This document shows, piece by piece, positions 18,487 through 29,653 of a stretch of 64,000 nt of DNA (its first letter is position 1; each line of letters starts with the position of its first letter). The DNA is taken from NCBI RefSeq assembly GCF_003268005.1, contig NZ_CP014213.1:1736001-1800000 (forward strand), written 5' to 3'. This DNA is from Methanosphaera sp. BMS. Lineage in GTDB: Archaea > Methanobacteriota > Methanobacteria > Methanobacteriales > Methanobacteriaceae. The notes below the pieces were generated by a model. It was not told where the DNA came from and searched no databases. It worked only from the letters and a program-made list of their open reading frames with translations. The position numbers and the translations under genes were made by a program.

Positions 18487-20347
18487 TGATAATTACCTCC
18501 CTTATTACAGCATCATTTATATTGAATTGATTACTCTCGTCAATATCCAAAAGATTGTTGTTTGAGGGTACTGTTAGTACTGCATTATTCCTAACACCAT
18601 TAAAGAATACACTACCGGCATATACTGATTCAATAGTATATGAGGGTTGAGTCCAAGTTAATGGTATTTTAAATCTTAAGGTAGCTTTTCCATTTATAAC
18701 ATTGACTTTGATAACTGAATTATTCTCATCTTTTAACGTTATGCCGTTTATTTTAAAAATCACATAACTTTCATTCAATTTACCATTCCAATCTGTATTG
18801 ACATTAGATGTTAAATTTACATATTCCCCCACATTCGCAGATGCCGAATTGACAGTAATTATAGGGTTGGTTTTTATAATATTCGATATTCCAACGATAC
18901 CATCTCCTTCTGATGGATTAAGAACATCTGAATTGTATATGAATTTCTGTAAGGTAGAGTTACAGAATACCGTTCCATTTATTTTAGAGTTAAATAAATT
19001 GTTTGTGACATCAATAATACCATTGACATCATTGAAAATGGTTAACCCAGTAACCCTATAACCATGTACAATGTTATTGAATGTATTGTTAACTATGTTA
19101 ATCATGCCCATATTATTGAATATGACTCCACCTCTAGTATAATTTCCAGTAAAATTCGTTTGGAATATATTACCATTTATTTCAATAGTAGAATTCCTAT
19201 TGAATATCACTCCACCTTTACTACATGTTTGATTGCTTAACATTCCTTTAGCAATATGTTTATTTGAAAAAGTATTATTCTTTAAAAGCAAATCACCTAT
19301 TTCATTATATATTATTCCTCCACGAAGTTCACCTTCCGTTATTCCACTAAAAGTGTTGTTGATAACATCAATGGAAGCTTCATAGTTATCAATTACTCCC
19401 CCACGGATAATATTCACATTATCTGTGAAATTATTCGATATGAATTTATTTGAATGAATAATAGAATGAATGTTATTATAAGCATGAATACAACGTCCTG
19501 TATTATTTCTGAAGGTATTGTTTGTTATATTGGATATTCCTCCAGATACTGCATAAATAATTGATGTTTTATCATTATTTCCCAAATTATTAGCTATATT
19601 ATTTCGAAAAGTATTGTTAACAAATTTTATATTACCTCCATATTCACCAGTACTCCAAATTACAGCTCCCCACATATCAACAGTATTATTTATGAATTTA
19701 GAGTTCATTACCATGGTATTTCCCCTATTTGTAATTACTCCACCTTTCAATCCACCATGATTGTTGGATAAGGTACAATTATCTATTGTTAAAGTTCCAG
19801 GACCTATCATGACAACAACTCCAGATGAATTTGTAGACCCTTTAACCGTATTTTTAATTATCAAATTTTTCAAGGTTAAATTATGTTCTCCTGCTAAATT
19901 AATAAATTGATACGTATGTTGTCCATTTAAAGTACTTCCATGACCATCTATTGTGAGATTTTTTATATAATTTGAACTTCCCCAAAGTAATGTACGATTA
20001 ATATTGTATGTTTTTTTAACTAAATTAATTGTATACGTCGATCCAATAGTATTTCTAGCATCATGTGTAATTACATCATCCAATTCACCATAATTGGAAA
20101 CTGTTGTTTCAATATCAGTCAACATATTCCTTTGTTCTGGGGAATATTCAAAAGAATTATCTTGTAAATTTGAATTAGTATCTACTTCTACATTATCAAA
20201 ATTGTTCCACTCATCCAAATTAACATTTTCTTCAACTTGTGAATCATCACATTCTATTAAACTATCCCCATCAACAGTATTTGCAGTAATACAAGTCAAT
20301 GAACAAATAAATATAAAAAACACCATTAATAGATATATTTTTTTCAT
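18476..20347 (-). CDS. Adhesin-like beta-helix surface protein
   Basis: 623 residues from the ATG at 20347. It begins with a signal peptide (positively charged MKK, hydrophobic LLMVFFIFICSL, cleavage near ITA). Residues 80-490 consist of parallel beta-helix repeats with recurring NNTFxN units, as in the adhesin-like proteins abundant in Methanobrevibacter and Methanosphaera. Residues 510-600 form an Ig-like domain. There is no C-terminal membrane anchor or transmembrane segment, so it must be held by another interaction or secreted. It overlaps the following SGNH-fold gene, forming a two-gene unit. Function presumably attachment; no ligand can be read. Confidence 0.85.
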   Translation of the reverse strand: MKKIYLLMVFFIFICSLTCITANTVDGDSLIECDDSQVEENVNLDEWNNFDNVEVDTNSNLQDNSFEYSPEQRNMLTDIETTVSNYGELDDVITHDARNTIGSTYTINLVKKTYNINRTLLWGSSNYIKNLTIDGHGSTLNGQHTYQFINLAGEHNLTLKNLIIKNTVKGSTNSSGVVVMIGPGTLTIDNCTLSNNHGGLKGGVITNRGNTMVMNSKFINNTVDMWGAVIWSTGEYGGNIKFVNNTFRNNIANNLGNNDKTSIIYAVSGGISNITNNTFRNNTGRCIHAYNNIHSIIHSNKFISNNFTDNVNIIRGGVIDNYEASIDVINNTFSGITEGELRGGIIYNEIGDLLLKNNTFSNKHIAKGMLSNQTCSKGGVIFNRNSTIEINGNIFQTNFTGNYTRGGVIFNNMGMINIVNNTFNNIVHGYRVTGLTIFNDVNGIIDVTNNLFNSKINGTVFCNSTLQKFIYNSDVLNPSEGDGIVGISNIIKTNPIITVNSASANVGEYVNLTSNVNTDWNGKLNESYVIFKINGITLKDENNSVIKVNVINGKATLRFKIPLTWTQPSYTIESVYAGSVFFNGVRNNAVLTVPSNNNLLDIDESNQFNINDAVIREVIINGI

Positions 20348-20662
20348 CAATAAGACATCCTATTATTTTAATAAAAAAACCATGTTAGTTAATAATATCT
20401 ATTGAAAAGGAAGTATTTAATGATTTGGAGTGATCATTTTATTAATTCATTTTAAATAAGGTGGAATATATTTATAAAAATCAATACTTTAAAAGAAAAG
20501 TAAATCGCTAATTAAAAAGAAAACAACAATTACATTTCAGGGTTCTTTAACATAGTTTTATTAATACCATGTTTATAATATTATACATCATATTGTTTTT
20601 TTGTTTAGAATGTCTGATTATAATATGTACAATTAACATAGAAAATAATTGTCGCACATCAT

Positions 20663-20670
20663 CTAAAAAG
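20663..20670. repeat. Target-site duplication, left copy
   Basis: CTAAAAAG directly abuts the left terminal repeat and is repeated exactly at 22174-22181 next to the right one. Confidence 0.8.
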
Positions 20671-20821
20671 GGCTCTGTAGAAAACCTTGCTTTGAGTGAA
20701 GTATGAGTAATAACTCAAATATAATTTTTTACAGAGGGAATATATTCTATTTCAATATTATCCTTTCTTCATCAATATACAATTCTCACTCATATTGAGT
20801 AATTGTATTTGTCATTTGATT

Positions 20822-20890
20822 CCTGCCTAATTGCCGCCAACGCAGCATAGTAAGTGGTACAGGCGATCCCCGGGAAACCCTCGGTTCATA
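20822..20890 (-). ncRNA. Putative omega (guide) RNA scaffold of TnpB
   Basis: A GC-rich, foldable block immediately past the tnpB stop on the same strand, in otherwise AT-rich DNA. It contains small stems such as GGG-TTT-CCC and the CCTG/CAGG pairing, and ends in GGCAGGAATC. IS200/IS605-type TnpB proteins use an RNA from this position, with the guide read from DNA just beyond the element end. The guide would then be the sequence left of about 20818, inside the surrounding TIR element. Boundaries are estimated. Confidence 0.6.
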
Positions 20891-20906
20891 TAAATAAATA
20901 TAGTAA

Positions 20907-22019
20907 TCAATATTGTATTTGATTAATTATTTTTAATCCTTCCTGATGTATATTTTTGGCAGCATTAATGTCCCTATCATGTCTATTACCACATAGGGGG
21001 CATGTCCATGTTCGGTTGTTTAGTGTTAGGTCTTCTTTGTGGTATTGGCAGTTGTTGCATGTTTTGCTGGATGGGTACCATTGGTCTATGTGTATTAGTT
21101 TTCGTCCGTGTTCGTATGCTTTTTGTTCTAGTATTTTGGTGAACATGTGCCATGATTTTTCTTGTATACTTCGTGATAGTCTGCTGTTTTTTAGCATGCC
21201 TTTGATGTTTAGTGTTTCCATAGAGATTATGTGATATTTTTCTGTTAATCGTTGTGCTATCTTATAGAAATGATAGTCTAGTATGTTATGTCTTTTTTCA
21301 TATGCTAGGGCTATCTTCTTTTTGATTTTATTGTAGTTTTTGCTGCCAATTTCTTTTTTGGATAGTTTTCTTTGTAATCTTTGTATTTTCTTGTCTAATT
21401 GTATGATCTTGTTTTGTTGTGGGAAATGTATTATTTCGCCCGTGTTTATTGTGACAAAACGTGATATTCCCAAATCTATACCACAACTGCGATTATTAAT
21501 CTTAAAAACATGTCTTGTGACATCTTTACATAAAATAGATACAAAATATTTACCGGATGCTTTTTGTTTAACAGTGACAGATTGTATTTTGCCGGATATC
21601 TTTTGATGTGTACGAAATCGTATCCAACCTACCTTGGGAAGACGAATACGTTTACCTTCAATTCTGATGTTGTTATTGATATTATTGGTTTTATAAGATT
21701 GTACTGGATTATATTTACTTTTATAGCGTGGATACTTGTTAAGGTGTTTAAAAAATCTGTCAAAAGCATTTTCTAAATTTTTCAACGATTCAATCAAAGC
21801 TTGTGAATCAACTCGTTTTAACCACGTCTTAGACTTCTTCAACTCAGTCAACATAGTCGAACAATCATAAAAAGACAAATACTCTCCATTATCTGAGTAT
21901 ACCGTCTTTTTAGCATCCAGAAAAGTGTTAAAAACAAAACGGCAACAACCAAACTGATTAATAAAAAAACTCTCCTGAACCTCATCAGGATAAATACGAA
22001 CAACAAAACTCTTATACAT
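20907..22019 (-). CDS. tnpB: TnpB RNA-guided nuclease (IS200/IS605 group)
   Basis: 370 residues, full length. The RuvC-like triad is intact: Asp in GIDLGISRFV, Glu in SMETLNIKG, and Asp in HDRDINAAKNI. The zinc ribbon CNNCQ...CPLCGN lies between the last two. An N-terminal helix-turn-helix region (FVVRIYPDEVQESFF onward) matches the family. TnpB cuts DNA guided by the adjacent RNA and helps IS elements persist. There is no TnpA (Y1 or serine recombinase) beside it. The protein appears functional. Confidence 0.93.
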   Translation of the reverse strand: MYKSFVVRIYPDEVQESFFINQFGCCRFVFNTFLDAKKTVYSDNGEYLSFYDCSTMLTELKKSKTWLKRVDSQALIESLKNLENAFDRFFKHLNKYPRYKSKYNPVQSYKTNNINNNIRIEGKRIRLPKVGWIRFRTHQKISGKIQSVTVKQKASGKYFVSILCKDVTRHVFKINNRSCGIDLGISRFVTINTGEIIHFPQQNKIIQLDKKIQRLQRKLSKKEIGSKNYNKIKKKIALAYEKRHNILDYHFYKIAQRLTEKYHIISMETLNIKGMLKNSRLSRSIQEKSWHMFTKILEQKAYEHGRKLIHIDQWYPSSKTCNNCQYHKEDLTLNNRTWTCPLCGNRHDRDINAAKNIHQEGLKIINQIQY

Positions 22020-22173
22020 AACAACTATCTACACACCAAAAATAATGAAATATTAAATACATATAATAAAATATTACTAATGGTATAGTTAATAATTTTA
22101 TTTAAAGTAGTATATAAATATTTTGATAAAAGTATTACTTTTAATTGTTTTTTCATAGGATTTCTACAGAGCC

Positions 22174-22181
22174 CTAAAAAG
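22174..22181. repeat. Target-site duplication, right copy
   Basis: CTAAAAAG, identical to 20663-20670, completing the footprint of insertion. Confidence 0.8.
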
Positions 22182-22212
22182 GTTAAAAAAGGGGGTTAGA
22201 ATAATATGAATA

Positions 22213-25074
22213 TTATTCTAAGTATATGGCAGGTTTATATGGGGAAGCATTTTGTGCCTTGTTCTGTGGGTCGTATGTTGGCTCGTCATAGACAACTATT
22301 TTAGCACCCACTTCACTTTCAAGGTAATCCAATGCATCAGTTATTATTGCAACTTCATCAATTTGTCCTACATAATTGATTTTGTTGAATGTTTTACCTG
22401 CTTTTGTAGCAAATTTAGATAACTCCTTCTTGTTATCATATAGGTTTGCCTGCATTGATTTTTTAATGATTTCACCCACATTAGGTTTTCCCACTTCCTG
22501 GGCAATTTCATAGACATCATATTTCCATTTTGGAGCCGTGTAGATATGGATTGTTTCAGGGTTGGATTTTGTTATTTTAATTACTTCCTTGATATCCTTT
22601 GCCAGATCCTGAATCATCTCTTCAGCCTTTTCGATTTTATCGTCAACTGCTGTTTCATCCATTTGTGGCCATGACAACTCGGACATTAATATTTCATCAT
22701 CATTGTATTCATCCCATATTTCCTCTGTGGTATATGGTATGAACGGAGCAAGCAATCTAATCCATACGTTTACTATGTAGTTTAACGTGTCTTTTTCCTC
22801 AGAGGATACTTCTGTGATTCTGTTTAGGTAATGATCCACATCCTTTCTAAATAAAAACAGGCTGGACTGTAATGCTTTTCTTGTCTGGAAGCCTTCTAAT
22901 GCCTGGGTGGCTACACCTATGTTCTTGTTTACCTGACTGATGATCCATTTGTTTATTGCCTTATTCACTTTAGGTACTTCATTTTCCACAGTCAGTTGAA
23001 CTTTCTGGCCGGTTATATCCTCAACTTTTTGTGCAAACTGTTGTATTGATTCCAGTCTTCTTTGTATACCGTTTACCTCGGTTTCTCTCCAGTCAAAGTC
23101 TTGCCATGGCTCTGCTGATGACATTAAAAAGAGTCTTACCGTATCGGCACCATACTTGTCTATTGCCTCGCTAAGTAGGATTACGTTTCCCTTGGATGAG
23201 GACATTTTTTGTCCTTCGAGAAGTCCCATACCAAATACCGTTATTCCTTTTGGCCAGTATTCTTTAGGAAATATTGCTGCATGGTGGAACATGTGGAATG
23301 ATAGGTGGTTTCCAACCAAGTCTTTTGCTGACAGTCTCCAGTTAAGTGGATACCAGTATTGGAATTCTTCCTGTATCTGTTTTGTTAAGTCTTCATCTAT
23401 CTTGTTTACTGAGCCATCGTTTGCCCCTTCCTGATTTAAAAATACTTTGTTGAAGAATGCATCGTTTAAATCTTCAGGATTTATTTGGTTCATGTATTTT
23501 GCTATTGTATAGTATGACATATAGATTGTTGAATCTGTTAACGGTTCTATTAACCATTTTTCATCCCATGGCATGTGTGTTCCCAGTCCAAGTCTTCTAG
23601 AACAGGCCCAGTCTTCAAGCCAGTCAAGGTAGTATTCGAAGTTTGATCTTATTTCTTTTGGCACTACTTCCAATTGTTCAAGACAGTCATATGCCTTGTT
23701 TGTCCATTCTTTATCGGAGTATTTTACAAACCATTGATCGTGTAATTCCTTGACTACACACATTGCTCCACATCGACATTTTACTGGTTTTTCGGCAAAT
23801 TCATAGAGTTTGTCGGCTACGTTTTCATTGATGAATTTTTCAATTACTTCATTTCTTACATCTGCAACCCTTTTACCTGCAAATTCGCCTGTATTTTCTT
23901 TCATTATACCTTTGGCATGTTCTAATTTATAGATTTCATTTGTTGCCTCTTTTAGGTTTTCATCTTCCTGACTGGTTACGTTGTATTGTTCGATGAAATC
24001 TTTTGCAGGATATTCTGAGTATCCCTTGAGATTTACCAGGCTGATTAGTTGAATATTATCCAGCTGTTTTTGCAAGTCATATTTTGCTATCAGTTCACTG
24101 TTGTTTTTTAAGTCCTCTAATGCTATGTAATCTGCCGGTGCGTGTGCAGGTACTGAGAATACTACTCCGGTTGCATAGTCAGGGTCTACGAATGATGCAG
24201 GGAAAATAGGTAGTTTTGTACCGTTCATTGGATTTAATACGTAGTCACCTATGAATTCATTTGGATTGACATCTTCTATAATCTTCATTGATTCCTTCTG
24301 GTGGATTATGTTGGAGTATGACTGTTTACTTATTATCCATTCTTCACCTTCGTAGTCCACTTTAACATATTCTGCTTCAGGGTTTAACCAGAAGTTTGTT
24401 GCACCGTATAATGTTTCCGGTCGGAATGTTGCCGCTACTAGGAATGAATCTTTATATGGGAATTTGATTAACGTTAATTCATTTATTCCCACTCCTTCTC
24501 CTTCGAGCAGGTCATGATCTCCTACTGGGTTATCGTCATCGGGACAGTATTTTACGGGATGTGATCCTTTGTGTATTAAATCCTTATCCTTAAGTTGCCT
24601 TATTTGCCATCTTATAAACTGTTTATAGTGTGGGTCTATTGTTCTGAATTCTCTTCTCCAGTCGATTGAGTAACCCATGTTTGTCATGTCGTCATGGTAT
24701 TCACTGCTGAAGTATTTTACTATGTATTCTGGATCGGTGAATTTCTGTAATTCATCATCAGGTACTCTGTGTACATTTTTGTAGATGTTTAATGTCCATG
24801 GATCCTGTCTTTCTATTCTTTTTGCTATACCTACTACCGGTGCTCCTGTTACGTGCCATGCCATCGGGAACAATACGTTGTATCCCTGCATTCTTTTAAA
24901 TCTTGCATATACATCAGGTACTGTGTATGTTCTTCCATGTCCTATGTGCATTGCACCACTTGGATATGGGAATGCAACGGTTAGATACATTTTCTCTCTG
25001 TCATCCGGGTTGGATTCGAATATTTTTGAATCCTGCCATTTTTTCTGCCATTTTTTCTCTATTTCTGTTACCAT
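22213..25074 (-). CDS. leuS: Leucyl-tRNA synthetase
   Basis: 953 residues from the ATG at 25074 with GGAG upstream; a TTG at 25077 is possible. Class I signatures are present: HIGH in [13 protein letters not shown] and KMSSS in [12 protein letters not shown]. The long CP1 editing domain lies between. This is the archaeal/eukaryotic type with a C-terminal extension. It charges tRNA-Leu. Monocistronic, ending 32 bases from the TnpB element's right target duplication. Confidence 0.97.
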   Translation of the reverse strand: MVTEIEKKWQKKWQDSKIFESNPDDREKMYLTVAFPYPSGAMHIGHGRTYTVPDVYARFKRMQGYNVLFPMAWHVTGAPVVGIAKRIERQDPWTLNIYKNVHRVPDDELQKFTDPEYIVKYFSSEYHDDMTNMGYSIDWRREFRTIDPHYKQFIRWQIRQLKDKDLIHKGSHPVKYCPDDDNPVGDHDLLEGEGVGINELTLIKFPYKDSFLVAATFRPETLYGATNFWLNPEAEYVKVDYEGEEWIISKQSYSNIIHQKESMKIIEDVNPNEFIGDYVLNPMNGTKLPIFPASFVDPDYATGVVFSVPAHAPADYIALEDLKNNSELIAKYDLQKQLDNIQLISLVNLKGYSEYPAKDFIEQYNVTSQEDENLKEATNEIYKLEHAKGIMKENTGEFAGKRVADVRNEVIEKFINENVADKLYEFAEKPVKCRCGAMCVVKELHDQWFVKYSDKEWTNKAYDCLEQLEVVPKEIRSNFEYYLDWLEDWACSRRLGLGTHMPWDEKWLIEPLTDSTIYMSYYTIAKYMNQINPEDLNDAFFNKVFLNQEGANDGSVNKIDEDLTKQIQEEFQYWYPLNWRLSAKDLVGNHLSFHMFHHAAIFPKEYWPKGITVFGMGLLEGQKMSSSKGNVILLSEAIDKYGADTVRLFLMSSAEPWQDFDWRETEVNGIQRRLESIQQFAQKVEDITGQKVQLTVENEVPKVNKAINKWIISQVNKNIGVATQALEGFQTRKALQSSLFLFRKDVDHYLNRITEVSSEEKDTLNYIVNVWIRLLAPFIPYTTEEIWDEYNDDEILMSELSWPQMDETAVDDKIEKAEEMIQDLAKDIKEVIKITKSNPETIHIYTAPKWKYDVYEIAQEVGKPNVGEIIKKSMQANLYDNKKELSKFATKAGKTFNKINYVGQIDEVAIITDALDYLESEVGAKIVVYDEPTYDPQNKAQNASPYKPAIYLE

Positions 25075-25226
25075 CAAAAAACTCCGTTTAATAATAATTA
25101 ATTAGTTATATTGAAATATTAATTTGAATTGTCTACTATAATTATATTTATATTTGAATGAATATTTTAATTTTAGTATTTGATGACATAATTAAAAGAT
25201 TATAAAAACAATATTTCTTATTAGAA

Positions 25227-25238
25227 TAGACCGGTCTA
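25227..25238. promoter_or_regulatory. Palindrome TAGACCGGTCTA upstream of leuS
   Basis: A perfect 12-bp palindrome with a rare GC-rich centre in A/T-only surroundings, about 150 bases before leuS. It could be an operator; no regulator is known. Confidence 0.3.
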
Positions 25239-25387
25239 CAAACATATAATCATAACAAATAATTAAAAAAAATAGCATGAATGAGAATAATTAAAAAAAA
25301 TAATAAAATAATTAAAGAAAAGCATCAGATTCAAAAATGATATAACGAAGATAAAGAAATTTTCAAAAAAAAGTCCCATTTTTGATG

Positions 25388-25400
25388 GAAAGTTTATATA
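25388..25400 (+). promoter_or_regulatory. Orphan archaeal promoter (BRE plus TATA)
   Basis: GAAAG directly followed by TTTATATA is close to the archaeal BRE/TATA consensus. It points right, into a region with no open frame and converging on nadE. Transcription would start near 25425. A T-run at 25502-25508 could end a short RNA. Confidence 0.4.
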
Positions 25401-25668
25401 TAATAGTTATTATATAATTAAGTGTATTACCAGAATAGAAACACAATTAATAACAAAAAAGGTTTTATCATAAAAAAAATTAACATTCTTATTCAACATA
25501 AATTTTTTTAACTCATTATATTAATTAATTGTATTCTATTTCTTTCTTTTTTAAACAGATTATTTTCTTAGATACAGATTACATCGAGTTTTGCCCACCG
25601 TTTGAATAACTATTTTTCAGATAGATATTACAATACATATATACATGAAGATTTTTAATTTCTATTGG

Positions 25669-26478
25669 TTAATTCCTATAACTATTATTTTTAAATACAG
25701 GTGCCATTAAACGTTTATGTTGTGAGTTATCTATCAATTTAATGATATGTTCCACATCATTTAACAAAAGATCCAACTCTTCGGATATTTCATTTGCATC
25801 CATATTCCGTTCAACATACAAATAAACTATCCTGTCAACATAGTAATATGATAACCCAAATTCAGATTCATCAGTTTGATTGGATGCCAAACCAGCAGTG
25901 GGAGCCTTATCAATTATGGAAGAGGGAACACCCAATCTTTTAGCAACTGCCCTTACATCTTCTTTATATAAATCGGCTATTGGTGATAAATCCACACCGC
26001 CATCACCATACTTAGTGAAATAACCCACATAATACTCCGTCTTATTACCCGTACCTATAACCAAGGAACGGTATATGCTGGCAAAGTAATATAAAAATGT
26101 CATTCTCAACCTCGGTTTGACATTCATTTGAGCTAATTTCATATTATCCGTAGGCAAATGCTCAATATCACATAACGATAAAAATTCCTCGAAAATATCA
26201 TCCAATAATACATATTCCACCTGAATATCCAACATTGTTTTAATCAAATCCGCATCAAATAAATCCTGATCAGATGTTGTTGAAGATGGAAGAACAAATG
26301 CTTTCACATTATGAGAACCCAACGCCTTTACGGCCAAACATGCTACAACAGTAGAATCTATTCCACCACTTAAACCTAATACCACACCATTTGAGTTTGA
26401 CTCGTCAACTTTCTGCTTAATAAACTCACAAGCTTCTTCAATGAAAACATCTGGATTAAATTCCGGTAAATCTATCAT
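25669..26478 (-). CDS. nadE: NAD synthetase, ammonia-type
   Basis: 269 residues from the ATG at 26478 with TTAGGTG upstream; a GTG at 26487 is the alternative. The PP-loop motif GLSGGIDSTVV is near residue 37. Further family marks are GTGNKTEYYVGYFTKYGDGG and LVIGT. It lacks the N-terminal nitrilase domain, so it uses ammonia rather than glutamine. It converts deamido-NAD to NAD in the cytoplasm. Transcribed alone. Confidence 0.94.
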   Translation of the reverse strand: MIDLPEFNPDVFIEEACEFIKQKVDESNSNGVVLGLSGGIDSTVVACLAVKALGSHNVKAFVLPSSTTSDQDLFDADLIKTMLDIQVEYVLLDDIFEEFLSLCDIEHLPTDNMKLAQMNVKPRLRMTFLYYFASIYRSLVIGTGNKTEYYVGYFTKYGDGGVDLSPIADLYKEDVRAVAKRLGVPSSIIDKAPTAGLASNQTDESEFGLSYYYVDRIVYLYVERNMDANEISEELDLLLNDVEHIIKLIDNSQHKRLMAPVFKNNSYRN

Positions 26479-27788
<1,310 letters not shown>

Positions 27789-28219
27789 ATATTTTTATAA
27801 ATATTTATAATCTTCTTTTTTTATCAAGATTGTTTTATCACCCAATTTTGTGCGTCAATTTCTTTCCGGAATTTCAATTAGGGCAATTTTTCATTTTAGT
27901 AAACATAAAAAGTGTTAAATTCATATGATTTCTACCATTTATTTTTAATAATAAGAGTTATAAATTTAGGTATGACTAAATAATATGTTATTAAAAAGCC
28001 TTTGGGAATATAATTAAGCGTGGAAAAATAAAAATGGAAAATAACAGATTAAAATAAAAAAATATAAGTTAAAAGGATATTAAATTTAAATAAAATAATA
28101 ACCCATTAATTATAGAAGTTAAGAATAAATAATTTAAAAATATAGAAAAAAATAATGGATTTAAGATAACTTTAAATATTACTACAACATTAAATATAAT
28201 TAATAACGGAGGTGAAAAA
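27789..28219. other. Spacer before histone gene
   Basis: A T-tract (TCTTCTTTTTTT near 27811) just after the ATPase gene may end its transcript. The rest is A/T-rich. TTTAAATA about 45 bases before the histone start is its likely TATA box. No other feature seen. Confidence 0.45.
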
Positions 28220-28429
28220 ATGAGTGAACTACCAATTGCTCCAGTAGGAAGATTAATAAAAAAAGCTGGTGCTGAAAGAATAAGCGATGATGCCAAAGAA
28301 GAATTAACTGCTGTTTTAGAAAGCATAGGCTTAGAAATTTCAGAAGATGCTATAAAAGCTGCAAAACATGCTGGAAGAAAAACAGTGAAAGCAGAAGACA
28401 TCGATTTAGTCGCAAGAATCAAATTTTAA
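28220..28429 (+). CDS. Archaeal histone
   Basis: 69 residues, the exact HMf size: three helices with short N- and C-termini, [18 protein letters not shown] at the start, [14 protein letters not shown] at the end. It dimerises and wraps DNA. A very strong GGAGGTGA ribosome-binding site lies six bases before the ATG. A long hairpin terminator follows. High expression is expected. Confidence 0.97.
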   Translation: MSELPIAPVGRLIKKAGAERISDDAKEELTAVLESIGLEISEDAIKAAKHAGRKTVKAEDIDLVARIKF

Positions 28430-28442
28430 ATAAGATACCCTG

Positions 28443-28483
28443 ATCAAAAGATAATTAAGAAAAATCTTTTGATATCTTTTTTT
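28443..28483 (+). terminator. Hairpin terminator of histone gene
   Basis: ATCAAAAGAT and ATCTTTTGAT form a perfect ten-base stem with an 11-base loop, followed by ATCTTTTTTT. It starts 14 bases after the histone stop. Confidence 0.65.
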
Positions 28484-28570
28484 AAGAAAAAATGGTTGAA
28501 ATAGGAATTCAACCCATGTAAAAACAAGCTTTTTGATATAACATAAAGGAAAGTTAATCTATTTTTCCAT

Positions 28571-29641
28571 TTATCTATACTTTTTTCGTTGATTCCATAT
28601 CTTTCTAAGGCTACTTAATCCACCTGATTTTCCACTGAACATATTCATATTTTTAGCCAATTCTGCAACCTTATAGCTGGCCTTTGAACCATTTTTAATC
28701 AAACGGCTACCAAATGGAGTCTGCATATGTTCAACGGCATTGTGAATTTCATAGATGGATACTACATTGATTCCTAAAGACAATGCCAAGTCATTACTGG
28801 CATGTTCCCTGTGAAAACCCAATATTTTAACGGCCGGAACGGATAAAGCTCCCACCTCAATGGTTACACCCATACCTGAACAGTAGATGACACCCTCTGA
28901 TGCATTCATCAGACTAATTAAATCAACATCCCCATCGATGATATAAACGCCTTTTTTTGTAACGAACTTACTCACATAATTCGCATCAAAACGATATGGA
29001 ACTACAAGCACATTATGATTCAATAGTTCCACCTGATGAATAATCTCAGGTATATCTGCAGGTCTTGTATCTCCACCCAAAAACAAGACATAAAAATCAC
29101 TGACCCCATAATGACGATACATATCATCGGGGTCTTTTAATATGTGTCTTAAAACATATTCTGCTTGAGGATAACCCTTAATGTTTACCGTATTTTCAAT
29201 GCCGTATAATTTTTTAAGCTTCTTTTTATATTCGTTACTTGGAACTGTGATTAAATCAGCGTATGCTATCATCTCTATAGGGTTATAAATGTCCTGTTCA
29301 ATATGCAATCTAGGAATACCCAGTTTTTTTGCTGCTGAAATACCCTTTCTTACATCTCCAGCGTTTCCACAAGTCAATACCAAATCCAATTTTTTATTCT
29401 TGAGAGCATTATAAGCAGAATACGTGTCTTGAAGTACCAATTTAGCTATAGTAGTATTACTTCTTTTAACTCCACTGCTACGTCTTCCCTGACCAATAGA
29501 TTTCATCTCTAAACTATATGGTTCCAATAACTCCCTTGCCATATCACTATGAGTTAAACTCAATACGTTAGCATCCAACTTTTCAATAACCGGTATTATT
29601 GTTTTAGCTGGTGCCGTTTCCGCTACTACTGCTATATTCAC
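28571..29641 (-). CDS. GT-B-fold glycosyltransferase / UDP-GlcNAc 2-epimerase-like protein
   Basis: 356 residues if it starts at the GTG at 29641, five bases after GGGGTGA; an upstream GTG at 29650 sits on that site. The pattern is two Rossmann halves: VAVVAETAPAK early and a sugar-nucleotide-binding half with LFLGGDTRPAD and YCSGMGVTIEVGAL. This resembles UDP-GlcNAc 2-epimerases and MurG-like transferases. No membrane segment. It follows the polymerase-like gene by 12 bases and so likely acts on the same envelope polysaccharide. The exact sugar is unknown. Confidence 0.65.
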   Translation of the reverse strand: MNIAVVAETAPAKTIIPVIEKLDANVLSLTHSDMARELLEPYSLEMKSIGQGRRSSGVKRSNTTIAKLVLQDTYSAYNALKNKKLDLVLTCGNAGDVRKGISAAKKLGIPRLHIEQDIYNPIEMIAYADLITVPSNEYKKKLKKLYGIENTVNIKGYPQAEYVLRHILKDPDDMYRHYGVSDFYVLFLGGDTRPADIPEIIHQVELLNHNVLVVPYRFDANYVSKFVTKKGVYIIDGDVDLISLMNASEGVIYCSGMGVTIEVGALSVPAVKILGFHREHASNDLALSLGINVVSIYEIHNAVEHMQTPFGSRLIKNGSKASYKVAELAKNMNMFSGKSGGLSSLRKIWNQRKKYR

Positions 29642-29653
29642 CTTTTTCACCCC

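Larger units (their letters stand above)
20671..22173. mobile_element. TIR-bounded element carrying only TnpB
   Basis: The ends are perfect inverted repeats GGCTCTGTAGAAA (20671-20683 and 22161-22173), extending imperfectly inward (CCT on both sides after one mismatch). They are flanked by a perfect 8-bp direct duplication CTAAAAAG (20663-20670 and 22174-22181). GG-CTGT-AAA ends and 8-bp duplications fit IS6-type transposons (ISL3 elements also make 8-bp duplications). No DDE transposase lies inside; the only gene is tnpB with its guide-RNA-like end. The simplest reading is a short non-autonomous TIR element into which a TnpB element inserted, or which moves with it. Confidence 0.8.
25078..25668. 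other. Long spacer between leuS and nadE
   Basis: About 590 A/T-rich bases without an open frame. It holds a 12-bp palindrome upstream of leuS and a strong plus-strand promoter-like element with no gene behind it (both listed separately). Otherwise I see nothing. Confidence 0.5.

Noticed and set aside
25078-25226. Leader-type riboswitch or T-box before leuS
   Set aside because: No conserved stems or T-box-like sequence; archaea do not use T-boxes.
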